DNA of 64,000 nucleotides from positions 1 through 64,000 of the forward strand of contig CAMNUE010000005.1 of assembly GCA_946560065.1 (NCBI GenBank), written 5' to 3'. The DNA comes from an uncultured bacterium (lineage in GTDB: Bacteria > Bacillota_I > Bacilli_A > RF39 > UBA660). The stretch's first letter is position 1; every line of letters begins with the position of its first letter. The position numbers and the translations under genes are program-made. This document shows, one piece after another, positions 14,809 to 22,384 of the stretch. Below the pieces are notes generated by a model. That model searched no databases and was not told where the DNA came from. It saw only the letters and a program-made list of their open reading frames with translations.

Positions 14809-15493
14809 TGTTATATGTTCCTTTCTGCTTAAAGTTTACTAAATGTCCATCTTTTAAAGTGATAACCTGTTTTTTCATTTTGTTTACTATATCTTTATCA
14901 TGGGTTGCCATAATAATTGTTGTTCCTCTTACTTTATTGATATCTTCTAAGACTTTCATTATCTCTAAGCTCTTTTCTGGATCCAAATTACCTGTAGGTT
15001 CATCACATAGTAATAACTTTGGATTATTAACTATAGCTCTAGCAATTGCTACTCTTTGCTGTTCTCCTCCTGATAATTGGTCAGGGTAGTTATGAACTTT
15101 GTTTTTTAGTCCTACATCTTCTAAAGCTTTTAAAACTTTTTTTCTTATAGAATCTTTCCTTTCACCTAGACATTCAAGGGCGAAGGCAACGTTTTCATAA
15201 ACTGTTAATTTAGGTAATAAACGATAATCTTGGAATACAATTCCTAATTGTCGTCTTAATTTATATACTTTTTTATCTTTTATTCTAGCAACATCTAAGC
15301 CTCCAACTATTACTTGACCTTTAGTTGGTTTTTCTTCACGATAGAGCATTTTTATCAGTGTACTTTTTCCACTACCTGATCCACCTATGACGAAGACAAA
15401 TGATCCTTTTTCTATTGCTAAGTTCAAATCGTAGATGGCTGTTACGCCGTTTTTGTATTTTTTTTCAACATTTTTGACTCTTATCAAATCCAT
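14795..15493 (-). CDS. ftsE: Cell division ATP-binding protein FtsE
   Basis: A complete 232-aa ABC ATPase: Walker A GGSGSGKST, Q-loop VFQDYRLLPKLTVYENVAF, signature LSGGEQQR, Walker B LLLCDEPTGNLD and switch His in MATHD. It energises FtsX to activate the downstream hydrolase. First gene of ftsE-ftsX-M23, with prfB and the two YitT genes upstream; prfB near ftsEX is the Bacillus-like order. Confidence 0.97.
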   Translation of the reverse strand: MDLIRVKNVEKKYKNGVTAIYDLNLAIEKGSFVFVIGGSGSGKSTLIKMLYREEKPTKGQVIVGGLDVARIKDKKVYKLRRQLGIVFQDYRLLPKLTVYENVAFALECLGERKDSIRKKVLKALEDVGLKNKVHNYPDQLSGGEQQRVAIARAIVNNPKLLLCDEPTGNLDPEKSLEIMKVLEDINKVRGTTIIMATHDKDIVNKMKKQVITLKDGHLVNFKQKGTYNNEAN

Positions 15494-15543
15494 CTATCTT
15501 ATTCACCACCTTAGTTAATTAAGTATATCATAGATTTCGACAT

Positions 15544-15579
15544 AAAAAAAGGAGAGCATTGATTTTTCTCTCTTTTTTC
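15544..15579 (-). terminator. Terminator after the YitT pair
   Basis: AAAAAAGAGAG / CTCTCCTTTTTTT on the minus strand with a T run. Because the stem is flanked by A and T runs it could act in both directions. Confidence 0.7.
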
Positions 15580-15613
15580 AACATTTTAAGACAAAAGTCT
15601 ACACTTTTAATTA

Positions 15614-16471
15614 TTATTTAGCTCCTTCTACTTGGTAGGAATCTGTTACAACAAAGAAGGCATCTTTATCTATTTCTTTTATTCCAGATGCAACACGGTA
15701 ATATTCTCTTGATGGGATAACCGTTAGCATTACATTTCTTTTCTTTTCTAAGAATCCACCTTTTACTTCAAATGTTGTGATATTATGATTTAAACTTTTA
15801 ATAATATATTCTTTTATTTTAGCCTCTTCACTGGTAATAATGTAGAAGGCCTTATTATTTGAAATTCCTAGTAAAACTTTATCTAAAACGATATTATTTA
15901 TATATAAGAATATTATAGCATACATAGTATTTGTTGAACCAAAGAAGAAGGAACCAGCTAATACTATCGAAACATTTATAAATAAACTTGATTTAGCAAT
16001 AGAAATTTGCTTTTTTTCATAGAGTACTTGACTTACTACTGGAAATCCTCCATTGCTGTAACCTGTTTTGTACATTAGACCATTAGCTATTCCACTGATA
16101 ACTCCAGCAAATAAGACAAGTAATAGCATGTCTGTTGTGTCCATCGGTAACATTGTAGCAAGTGGGGATGTTATTTTTACTAAAAGTGGATACGCAACAC
16201 TTGCAACTAGTGTTCCAGCAGTTCTTTCTACACCTACATATAAAAGACTAAATACTGCGCAGGCTGCTGATAGTAAGAAAATCATTAAGGCAGGGTCTAT
16301 GTCATAAACATGTTTAGTAATGGTAGCTATTCCTTGTGTTCCACCTGTTACTAAGTTCAACGGTAAAAGAAATACGTTATATAAAATGGCACTTAAAGCA
16401 AGAGATATGCCCATCAAAATAATTCTCCATAGTTTTTTCTTTTTCTGTATCTTTTTTAAAATATCTTCCAC
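15614..16471 (-). CDS. YitT-family membrane protein (first of the pair)
   Basis: Five to six TM segments form the YitT (DUF161) unit with the PLNLVTGGTQGIATI and GYSNGGFPVVSQ motifs, followed by a cytoplasmic DUF2179 domain ending in DKDAFFVVTDSYQVEG. The family's transport role is unproven. The GTG at 16471 is chosen because GGAGG lies eight bases upstream; an upstream ATG at 16495 would put that site inside the gene. Its start abuts the stop of the other YitT gene. Confidence 0.88.
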   Translation of the reverse strand: MEDILKKIQKKKKLWRIILMGISLALSAILYNVFLLPLNLVTGGTQGIATITKHVYDIDPALMIFLLSAACAVFSLLYVGVERTAGTLVASVAYPLLVKITSPLATMLPMDTTDMLLLVLFAGVISGIANGLMYKTGYSNGGFPVVSQVLYEKKQISIAKSSLFINVSIVLAGSFFFGSTNTMYAIIFLYINNIVLDKVLLGISNNKAFYIITSEEAKIKEYIIKSLNHNITTFEVKGGFLEKKRNVMLTVIPSREYYRVASGIKEIDKDAFFVVTDSYQVEGAK

Positions 16472-16472
16472 A

Positions 16473-17354
16473 TTATTCACCTCCAAATACTTCATAGGTG
16501 TCAGTTACAATAAAGAATGCATCTTTATCTATCTCTTTTATCCCTTCTTTTAATCTATAATAATCTTTTGTTGGAAGAACTGTCATTAAGACATTTTCAT
16601 TTGTTTTTTTATAGCCACCTTTAGCTTTAAAAATAGTAACTCCATGATTTAAGTATTTTAATACATAATTTCTAACCTCATCATCTCTGTCAGTGATTAT
16701 ATAGAAAGCTTTACTATCTGATATTCCTAAAACCACTCTGTCTGAGATTAAACTAATGATATATAGAACAATGATTGAATACATTAATTTGTTTATTCCA
16801 AAAACTAATACTGATGATAATACTATCAAGCCATCACTGAAAAGCATACTTTTTCCTAGACTGATTTTTACATATTTTGAAATTATTTGATTTAAGATAT
16901 CAGTTCCGCCAGTTGTGAACCCTGCTTTAAAAACTAAACCGGCACCAAATCCATAAAGGATTCCACCAAATATAGCTGATAATAACATGTGTGAAGTATC
17001 TATGTTTAACCAGATGTTTATATGTTCGGTTAAAGCTACAAATGTAGGGAATAGGATAGTTCCCAATACTGATGCCCTAGTCTTTTCTTTTCCTAAAGCA
17101 AAATAGCTAATTATAATTAAAAGAAAATTGATTATAAAAATTGAAATAAAATTATGAATTCCTAATACATGATTTAGAATAATTGCTATTCCTCCTACAC
17201 CACCTGGTACTAGATCATTAGGCGCTATAAAAATGTTGTAGGATAATGCAATAATGAAACATCCTATAATAAACTGGATTGTTCTTTTAAAGTACGACTT
17301 TTTATTAATGTATTCAACAAACTTCAAATCTTTATTATTAGAAAAAACATTCAT
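16473..17354 (-). CDS. YitT-family membrane protein (second of the pair)
   Basis: Same layout as its neighbour: the N-terminal membrane unit with PNDLVPGGVGGIAII and GFTTGGTDILNQI, then the DUF2179 domain ending in DKDAFFIVTDTYEVFGGE. Full similarity of order and tail motifs shows tandem duplication. It starts two bases after the prfB stop, with the AAAAGGGG ribosome site inside the prfB end, so the two are co-translated. Confidence 0.9.
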   Translation of the reverse strand: MNVFSNNKDLKFVEYINKKSYFKRTIQFIIGCFIIALSYNIFIAPNDLVPGGVGGIAIILNHVLGIHNFISIFIINFLLIIISYFALGKEKTRASVLGTILFPTFVALTEHINIWLNIDTSHMLLSAIFGGILYGFGAGLVFKAGFTTGGTDILNQIISKYVKISLGKSMLFSDGLIVLSSVLVFGINKLMYSIIVLYIISLISDRVVLGISDSKAFYIITDRDDEVRNYVLKYLNHGVTIFKAKGGYKKTNENVLMTVLPTKDYYRLKEGIKEIDKDAFFIVTDTYEVFGGE

Positions 17355-17355
17355 A

Positions 17356-18454
17356 TTATAGCCCCTTTTTTAAATTTTTCTCAATAAAATTATCTATATC
17401 TCCATCTAATACTTTTGTAACATTACTAGTTTCTTCATTGGTACGATGATCCTTGACCATTGAGTAAGGATGCATAACGTAACTTCTTATTTGTGAACCA
17501 AAGTCTATGTTCATTTGATTCCCTTTTATTTTATTTAATTCCTGTTCTTGTTCTTCTATTTTTCTTAATAAAAGCTTATTTCTTAGGACTTTCATTGCTT
17601 GCTCTTTGTTTTGAATTTGACTTCTTTCATTTTGACATGTAACTACAGTCTTGGTAGGTAAATGCGTAATTCTTACGGCTGAATCTGTTGTATTTACTCC
17701 TTGTCCTCCTGCTCCTGTTGAACGATAAACATCTATCTTTAAATCTTTTTCATCTATTTCAATAGTTGTATCTTGGTCTATTTCTGGTGTTATTTCTACT
17801 GAAGCAAAAGAAGTATGTCTTCTATTATTAGAATCAAATGGTGATAATCTTACTAAACGATGGACACCTTTTTCGTTTTTTAAGTATCCATAGGCGTTTA
17901 AACCTTTTACTAATATAGAAACACTTTTTAGTCCTGCTTCATCTCCATCTTGATAGTCAAGAACTATTATTTTATAGTTATTTTTTTCACACCATCGTGT
18001 ATACATTCTGTATAACATATTAGCCCAGTCACATGATTCTGTTCCTCCTGCTCCAGGATGAATTTCTAAAATACAATTATTTTTATCATATGGGCCACTA
18101 AGTAGGACTAGAAGTTTGATTTTTTCTACATCATTCTCAAGCTTTTTTGTTGTCTCTTCAACTTCTGTTTCTAGTGTTTGATCTGGCTCAACTTCTAGTA
18201 AGTCTACTAATTCTATGTTACTAGTAATTTCATCTTTTATCTTTTCTATTCTATTAACTTGTTCTTTCAAGTCATTTAATTCCTTTAATGTATTTTCTGC
18301 TACATTTCTGTCATTCCAAAAATCCTCTGTTTCGGTTTTTTCTTGGAGGTTATTTATTTGGTCTTTTTTTGCTGGTATGTCAAAGTGACCTCCATAAATT
18401 GTTGATTATTTCTAAAATTGTTACTAGTTTTCTTCTTTGCTCTTTGATATCCAT
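17356..18454 (-). CDS. prfB: Peptide chain release factor 2, programmed +1 frameshift
   Basis: RF2 releases peptides at UGA and UAA. The GGQ motif is in YRSTGAGGQGVN and the RF2-specific SPF in RLSPFDSNNRR. The coding region begins at an ATG at 18454, runs 24 codons to CTT and meets an in-frame TGA (18380-18382). A +1 slip at CTTTGAC joins it to the long frame, restoring the usual N-terminal helix (DIPAKKDQINNLQEK). The frame from 18270 alone would lack domain 1. This is the autoregulated frameshift found in most bacteria, so the gene is intact and TGA is a stop in this organism. Confidence 0.97.
18379..18393 (-). promoter_or_regulatory. prfB +1 frameshift site
   Basis: TGGAGGTCACTTTGAC holds the internal SD-like GGAGGT three bases before the CTT slip codon, followed by the UGA stop and C. 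All elements match the known RF2 recoding signal. Confidence 0.95.
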
Positions 18455-18589
18455 ATTATTTCTCCTTCTTATAGTTTTTACATAATTTTAATTATTATTC
18501 TTTTTATTGTTTTAGTTTACCATATTTGGTTTTTTCTAACAATTTTAAATTTCTAGGTATTTTTTTCACTGTATAACATATATTATTAT

Positions 18590-18659
18590 TGAGGAAGGTT
18601 CACTATAAAGTGTGAAGATCCTCTGTATATAGATTAGGAGCGTTGTTTGCTCCTTTTTT
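18590..18659 (+). ncRNA. Possible small RNA with terminator
   Basis: On the plus strand GAGGA...TCCTC encloses an inner hairpin (TTCAC/GTGTGAA). A second hairpin, GGAGC-GTTGTTT-GCTCC followed by TTTTTT, is a good terminator pointing right, yet no plus-strand gene lies to the left. The neighbouring genes are on the minus strand. A TATATTATTATT stretch upstream could be a -10. Evidence is structural only. Confidence 0.3.
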
Positions 18660-18660
18660 A

Positions 18661-19071
18661 TTAAAATAATTTTTTTGACAATTCGTTCATAGTACTAAAA
18701 TTTGTACTCTCTGTGTCATCATAATAAATTATATTTACGTCTAATTTAGAATGTTTTTTGAAGATTTTTTCTAAGTCTTTTTTGTTATTTATAATTCCTT
18801 TAGCTTCTTTGATTTCTTTTGAACCTTCTATTGTAATTTGATATTTCTTGTAATTATATCGATATGAATGATTATCTTTATAAAATAACTCATAAACGTA
18901 ATCTTCTCCAGCATCAATTCCTTCATATTTTGAAAAAGCTATTGTTGCGACTGGCATATTACTTGATTTAGGCTTTTTTGTTTTATTTTGTTTTATTGCA
19001 AAGAATATAGCAGATATAACTATTAGAATTATAATAGCTATGCCTATTATTAGGATTTTCTTTTTTTTCAT
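18661..19071 (-). CDS. Small membrane-anchored protein, unknown
   Basis: A 136-aa protein with a Lys-rich N-terminus, one TM or signal anchor (about 6-27) and an extracytoplasmic domain of alternating strands (YVYELFYKDNHSYRYNYKKYQITI). No Cys, so not a lipoprotein. The start at 19071 follows AGAGGTG; an ATG eight codons upstream has no such site. No family recognised. Confidence 0.7.
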   Translation of the reverse strand: MKKKKILIIGIAIIILIVISAIFFAIKQNKTKKPKSSNMPVATIAFSKYEGIDAGEDYVYELFYKDNHSYRYNYKKYQITIEGSKEIKEAKGIINNKKDLEKIFKKHSKLDVNIIYYDDTESTNFSTMNELSKKLF

Positions 19072-19226
19072 ATTAGCACCTCTTTTTATTAACAATATTA
19101 TAACATATAGGTTATTAAATTTGAAAATTCTTATTATCAGAAATTTATTTTTTAATTTTTATTACATTTCCCCTAATTTTATAATTAGAACTCTTCTCGA
19201 TGAAATAATTACTTTAGGTGAAGTAA
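19072..19226. other. Divergent intergenic region
   Basis: It separates the minus-strand membrane protein from the plus-strand HTH gene. A TATAAT near 19179 with a poor -35 and AGGTGA five bases before the HTH start serve the plus gene. CTCGATGA near 19195 resembles half of the TCGATG palindrome found later at 19776. Confidence 0.35.
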
Positions 19227-19667
19227 ATGATAGTTGAAAATCTTAGAAATAGTCGAGAGAATTTAGAGTTAAAACAGAAGGATGTAGCGGAGTTTTTTGG
19301 AATTCATTTTTCTACTGTATCTGGATGGGAAACTGGAAAAGATACTATTCCGATTGAAAGATTAATTGATTATGCTAATGAGTATAATTATAGTTTAGAT
19401 TACTTATTTGGGTTGATAGCAGAGAATGAGGAGTACTATCCTCTTGATCTAGATTTAGAATTATTAGCAACAAATCTTACTAATTTGAGATTAAAAAATA
19501 AATGTACTCAAAGTTGGATTGCTCAAAAATTAAATACAGTCCAATCTGCCTATTCACATTATGAAAATGCAATTAATATAATTCCTACAACTTTTCTTTT
19601 TGGATTAACCAAAATATATGAACCATTTTCAATTGATGAGTTGTTTGGAAGAAAAAGAAAGATTTAA
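19227..19667 (+). CDS. Double XRE-type HTH regulator
   Basis: 146 aa with two helix-turn-helix domains: residues 3-65 (LRNSRENLELKQKDVAEFFG... VSGWETGKDTIPIERLI, a clear XRE/Cro fold) and 84-143 (NLTNLRLKNKCTQSWIAQKLN... YSHYENAINIIPTTFL). No sensor domain. Its strand is opposite to nearly all neighbours and it sits with a broken unknown gene between prfB and secA, so the pair looks like an insertion into a conserved block. It may bind the TCGATG-A-CATCGA palindrome downstream (inference). Confidence 0.85.
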   Translation: MIVENLRNSRENLELKQKDVAEFFGIHFSTVSGWETGKDTIPIERLIDYANEYNYSLDYLFGLIAENEEYYPLDLDLELLATNLTNLRLKNKCTQSWIAQKLNTVQSAYSHYENAINIIPTTFLFGLTKIYEPFSIDELFGRKRKI

Positions 19668-19668
19668 G

Positions 19669-19704
19669 AATATCAGTTTATCCTATGTTTACTGATATTT
19701 TTAT
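19669..19704 (+). terminator. Terminator of the HTH gene
   Basis: AATATCAGT / ACTGATATT stem of nine pairs followed by TTTTATTT, just after the stop codon. Confidence 0.85.
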
Positions 19705-19725
19705 TTATTAAGTATTTTAGCTTTA

Positions 19726-19754
19726 TTGATTTAACTAAACTGTTCCTGTATAAT
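19726..19754 (+). promoter_or_regulatory. Promoter, TTGATT-17-TATAAT
   Basis: A perfect -10 with a 17-base spacer to TTGATT, oriented toward the interrupted gene at 19814. It shows that gene has its own promoter and is not read from the HTH gene. Confidence 0.75.
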
Positions 19755-19775
19755 CATTTTATACTGATGAGCTTT

Positions 19776-19788
19776 TCGATGACATCGA
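19776..19788. promoter_or_regulatory. 13-bp palindrome, operator candidate
   Basis: TCGATG-A-CATCGA lies between the -10 and the AGGAG ribosome site of the interrupted gene. Its half-site resembles those of the palindrome at 1132-1149. Confidence 0.45.
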
Positions 19789-19813
19789 TATTATTTAGAT
19801 AGGAGTTTAGTTT

Positions 19814-20860
19814 ATGAATATAGGTCAAATTCAAGAGGAATTAACATTTTCTATAAATAAAGATTTAGCCACTAAAGTTTTAATAAAAGCTTCTGTAAAT
19901 GATAGATATAGTTCTAAGGAATTGAGATTAATTAGTTAATATGCTTATAAAGCTCTAGAACCATACTTAAAACATCTTGGTATTACTAAAGAGCAGTTTA
20001 GCAAAAATCATAAATTAAAGGAGCAAACGGCTTTAGTTTTGTTAAATTTAATTAGATTATATATAACAAAGAAAGAGTGCTACAAACATGATTGCCCTGA
20101 TATTTATGATGATAAACAAATTATTAATTTGTCTGCGGTAATTAGAAATATACAAAATGCATCAAAAGAATATGTTGAATTTAAAAAAAATATTGAACAT
20201 GAAAAAGGTTTTGTCGGAAATAATAGGGACTTAAGATTATTCGATTTTATCTCATCAACAACTGAAATAAGAAAAAAATTTTTAAAAGCTTCTGAGGATA
20301 AATACTATTTATTTGATAGTCTTGTTTTTGAATCATTTGGTGATTACTTTTTAGCAGAAAAAATTAACAAAGAAGATTATTTGAATGATGATAAAAAAAG
20401 AAAAAGATACCGTGAAGTTTTTGTAAAAAAAAGAGAATCTCTTAAATCAAAAAATGGAGAATTTCTTTCTAATTCTGAGATGAAAAACATACTGAATGAA
20501 TGTTCCCTTGATTGGATTATAATATGTAATAATTTTAAATTTATTTCCGATAAACAATATAGAAATTTTATTGATTCCATTACATTTGATACATTTGTTC
20601 TTTTAACTAGCAAAGAGCAGCAAGAATTATATAATAAATCTGTTTTAGAGCGAGAAAAATTTGAACTTGTAAACTCTGAAGAAAAGGTGGAATTCTATCA
20701 GTCTATTGATGAAGACAATAGAAAGAGAATGGAAAACGTATGGAGGAAAATTGGTGCTATTAGGGCTGATTCAACTATACGTAATTTAAGGAAATTAGAA
20801 AATATGCTTAATGATACTAGTGTAGATAGTTCTAATGATTTTGAAAAAAAGACTATGTAA
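19814..20860 (+). pseudogene. Unknown gene interrupted by one in-frame TAA
   Basis: ATG at 19814 with AGGAG eight bases upstream opens a frame that is stopped by TAA at 19937-19939 (codon 42). It then continues in the same frame for 306 codons to 20860; only the stop breaks an otherwise continuous 348-codon gene. The protein is charged, helical, soluble, rich in Lys, Glu and Asn, and I do not recognise it. The long part could also be translated from a TTG at 20039. Either this is a fresh nonsense mutation or a recoding site. Promoter and terminator are intact, which favours recent loss. Confidence 0.7.
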
Positions 20861-20881
20861 AAATACTGTTCAAAGAAATAA

Positions 20882-20922
20882 AATAAAAGTAGATACATAA
20901 AAAGATGTGATCTACTTTTATT
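20882..20922. terminator. Bidirectional terminator between convergent genes
   Basis: AATAAAAGTAGAT / ATCTACTTTTATT, 13 pairs, lies between the interrupted plus-strand gene and the minus-strand metalloprotease gene, with A/T runs on both sides. Confidence 0.8.
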
Positions 20923-20977
20923 TATTGAAATTTCAATACATGACATTAATTATATTAATTTGTTTATACAAATAATT

Positions 20978-22246
20978 TTATTTTAAAACTTTTGTGTTTG
21001 ATTTTTCTGTCTTATTCAATTCATCTATTTCACGTAAAATTTCTATTTTTAAATCTTCCATTTTTACACTATCATAAACAAATAATTCTCCTGCATTAAT
21101 CCAGTCATAACTAGTGTTTTCTAGAATTAATTTTATTTTATTCTTAATTTCATCCAAGTTTTCGCCATTTTTTATTTTATCGTCGACGTAATCTTTGAAA
21201 AAGGTTTTCATATTAGATTCCATTTTAGAATTATTTGGTAAATCAAATTCATGACTTCTCACAGAGCTTAATAATGTATCCACTGATACTATATAATCAA
21301 TTGGATTATTAATATCACTTTTCCTCATTGTTTTAATTAAACCTGCTGCGCCATATTTTATGTAATCAGTAAGTGGAATACCACAGGTTTCAGTAAATAT
21401 TCTAAGTTGCTCTGCTTCCATATCATAGGGACCACCACTTACTGTTTGAGTTGCTATATCGGTTATAAGGTCTGCTTTTCCTTCTTCTAAAGAAAATCCT
21501 ATGTATTTAAAATTATATTCTGCAGCTTGAAAATCAGCATATAAAACAAGCATATCTGTTTTATATTGAATATATTTATTATCTTTTAGTATCTGAACTG
21601 TTGATATACCATGTCCTAAAATTTCGTGACATATAACATAGGAATCAACGATAGTAGGATCAATATAGACTTTGCCTTCTTCAGGAGAGAAACATGCTCC
21701 TAATGTCCTTATCTTTTCATACATTTCTTCTGTTGTAATTTCTACTATACTTATATTCTTAATGTTTTGGTATAGAGCTACTAAATCTAAATCTGGTAGT
21801 TTCATCTCTAAATTATTAAGTCCTTCTAATAGCCATTCTTCATATTTTCCTGTAATACTAGTATTGTTTTTGATTGCCTCTCTTACATCAGTATAAGTGG
21901 GATTTGCTTTATCTACATATTTTCTGAATTCGTCTAAAGAATCACAGTAATAGATATTTTTATTGAAATCCATTTTAACTTTAGAAAAATTATTTCCAAT
22001 ATCTTGACAATCATATCCCCACTGCTTTGTGTAGTAATTTAACATTCTTTGTTCATTTACATAGGAATTAAGATTTTCGCTTACTGCATTTATGCTTTTC
22101 ACTGTTGTATTTTGGATAGGTTGACAAATTTCTTTATTTGCTTCGCAGCCACTAAGTATTGTTGTGGCTAAAATAAACGAGGCTATTTTATTTTTTCCTT
22201 TTTTCAGCTTTTTAATTAATGATTGATTAATATCAATTTTATTCAC
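20978..22246 (-). CDS. HExxH metalloprotease-like lipoprotein
   Basis: The N-terminus is basic (KKLKKGKNK), then hydrophobic, then LSGC, a lipobox with Cys34. The mature part has HEILGH (207-212), a zinc metallopeptidase motif, and about 42 residues on SLEEGKADLITD, which fits the third ligand of gluzincins. Start: the GTG at 22246 has GGGGGG six bases upstream; an ATG at 22273 overlaps the promoter -10 and is rejected. 422 aa, monocistronic. Family not recognised; substrate unknown. It is adjacent to the plus-strand insertion, so it may be part of the accessory cargo. Confidence 0.75.
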   Translation of the reverse strand: MNKIDINQSLIKKLKKGKNKIASFILATTILSGCEANKEICQPIQNTTVKSINAVSENLNSYVNEQRMLNYYTKQWGYDCQDIGNNFSKVKMDFNKNIYYCDSLDEFRKYVDKANPTYTDVREAIKNNTSITGKYEEWLLEGLNNLEMKLPDLDLVALYQNIKNISIVEITTEEMYEKIRTLGACFSPEEGKVYIDPTIVDSYVICHEILGHGISTVQILKDNKYIQYKTDMLVLYADFQAAEYNFKYIGFSLEEGKADLITDIATQTVSGGPYDMEAEQLRIFTETCGIPLTDYIKYGAAGLIKTMRKSDINNPIDYIVSVDTLLSSVRSHEFDLPNNSKMESNMKTFFKDYVDDKIKNGENLDEIKNKIKLILENTSYDWINAGELFVYDSVKMEDLKIEILREIDELNKTEKSNTKVLK

Positions 22247-22273
22247 ACTAATCCCCCCAAATATAGTTTCCAT

Positions 22274-22302
22274 ATTATACTAAAAATTGTTAATTTTGTC
22301 AA
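22274..22302 (-). promoter_or_regulatory. Perfect consensus promoter of the lipoprotein gene
   Basis: TTGACA, 17 bases, TATAAT. High basal expression is expected. Confidence 0.85.
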
Positions 22303-22330
22303 AAGTATGTTACTAAAGAACTTGTCCACT

Positions 22331-22360
22331 AAAAAACTATTCTATGATTAGAATAGTTTT
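22331..22360 (-). terminator. secA terminator
   Basis: AAAACTATTCTA / TAGAATAGTTTT with T6 on the minus strand, downstream of the secA stop. Confidence 0.85.
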
Positions 22361-22384
22361 ATATATTTTTGTGTTACTTAGATA

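Noticed and set aside
18380..18382. In-frame TGA in prfB as a broken gene
   Set aside because: All parts of the programmed RF2 frameshift site are present and the rest of the gene is intact.
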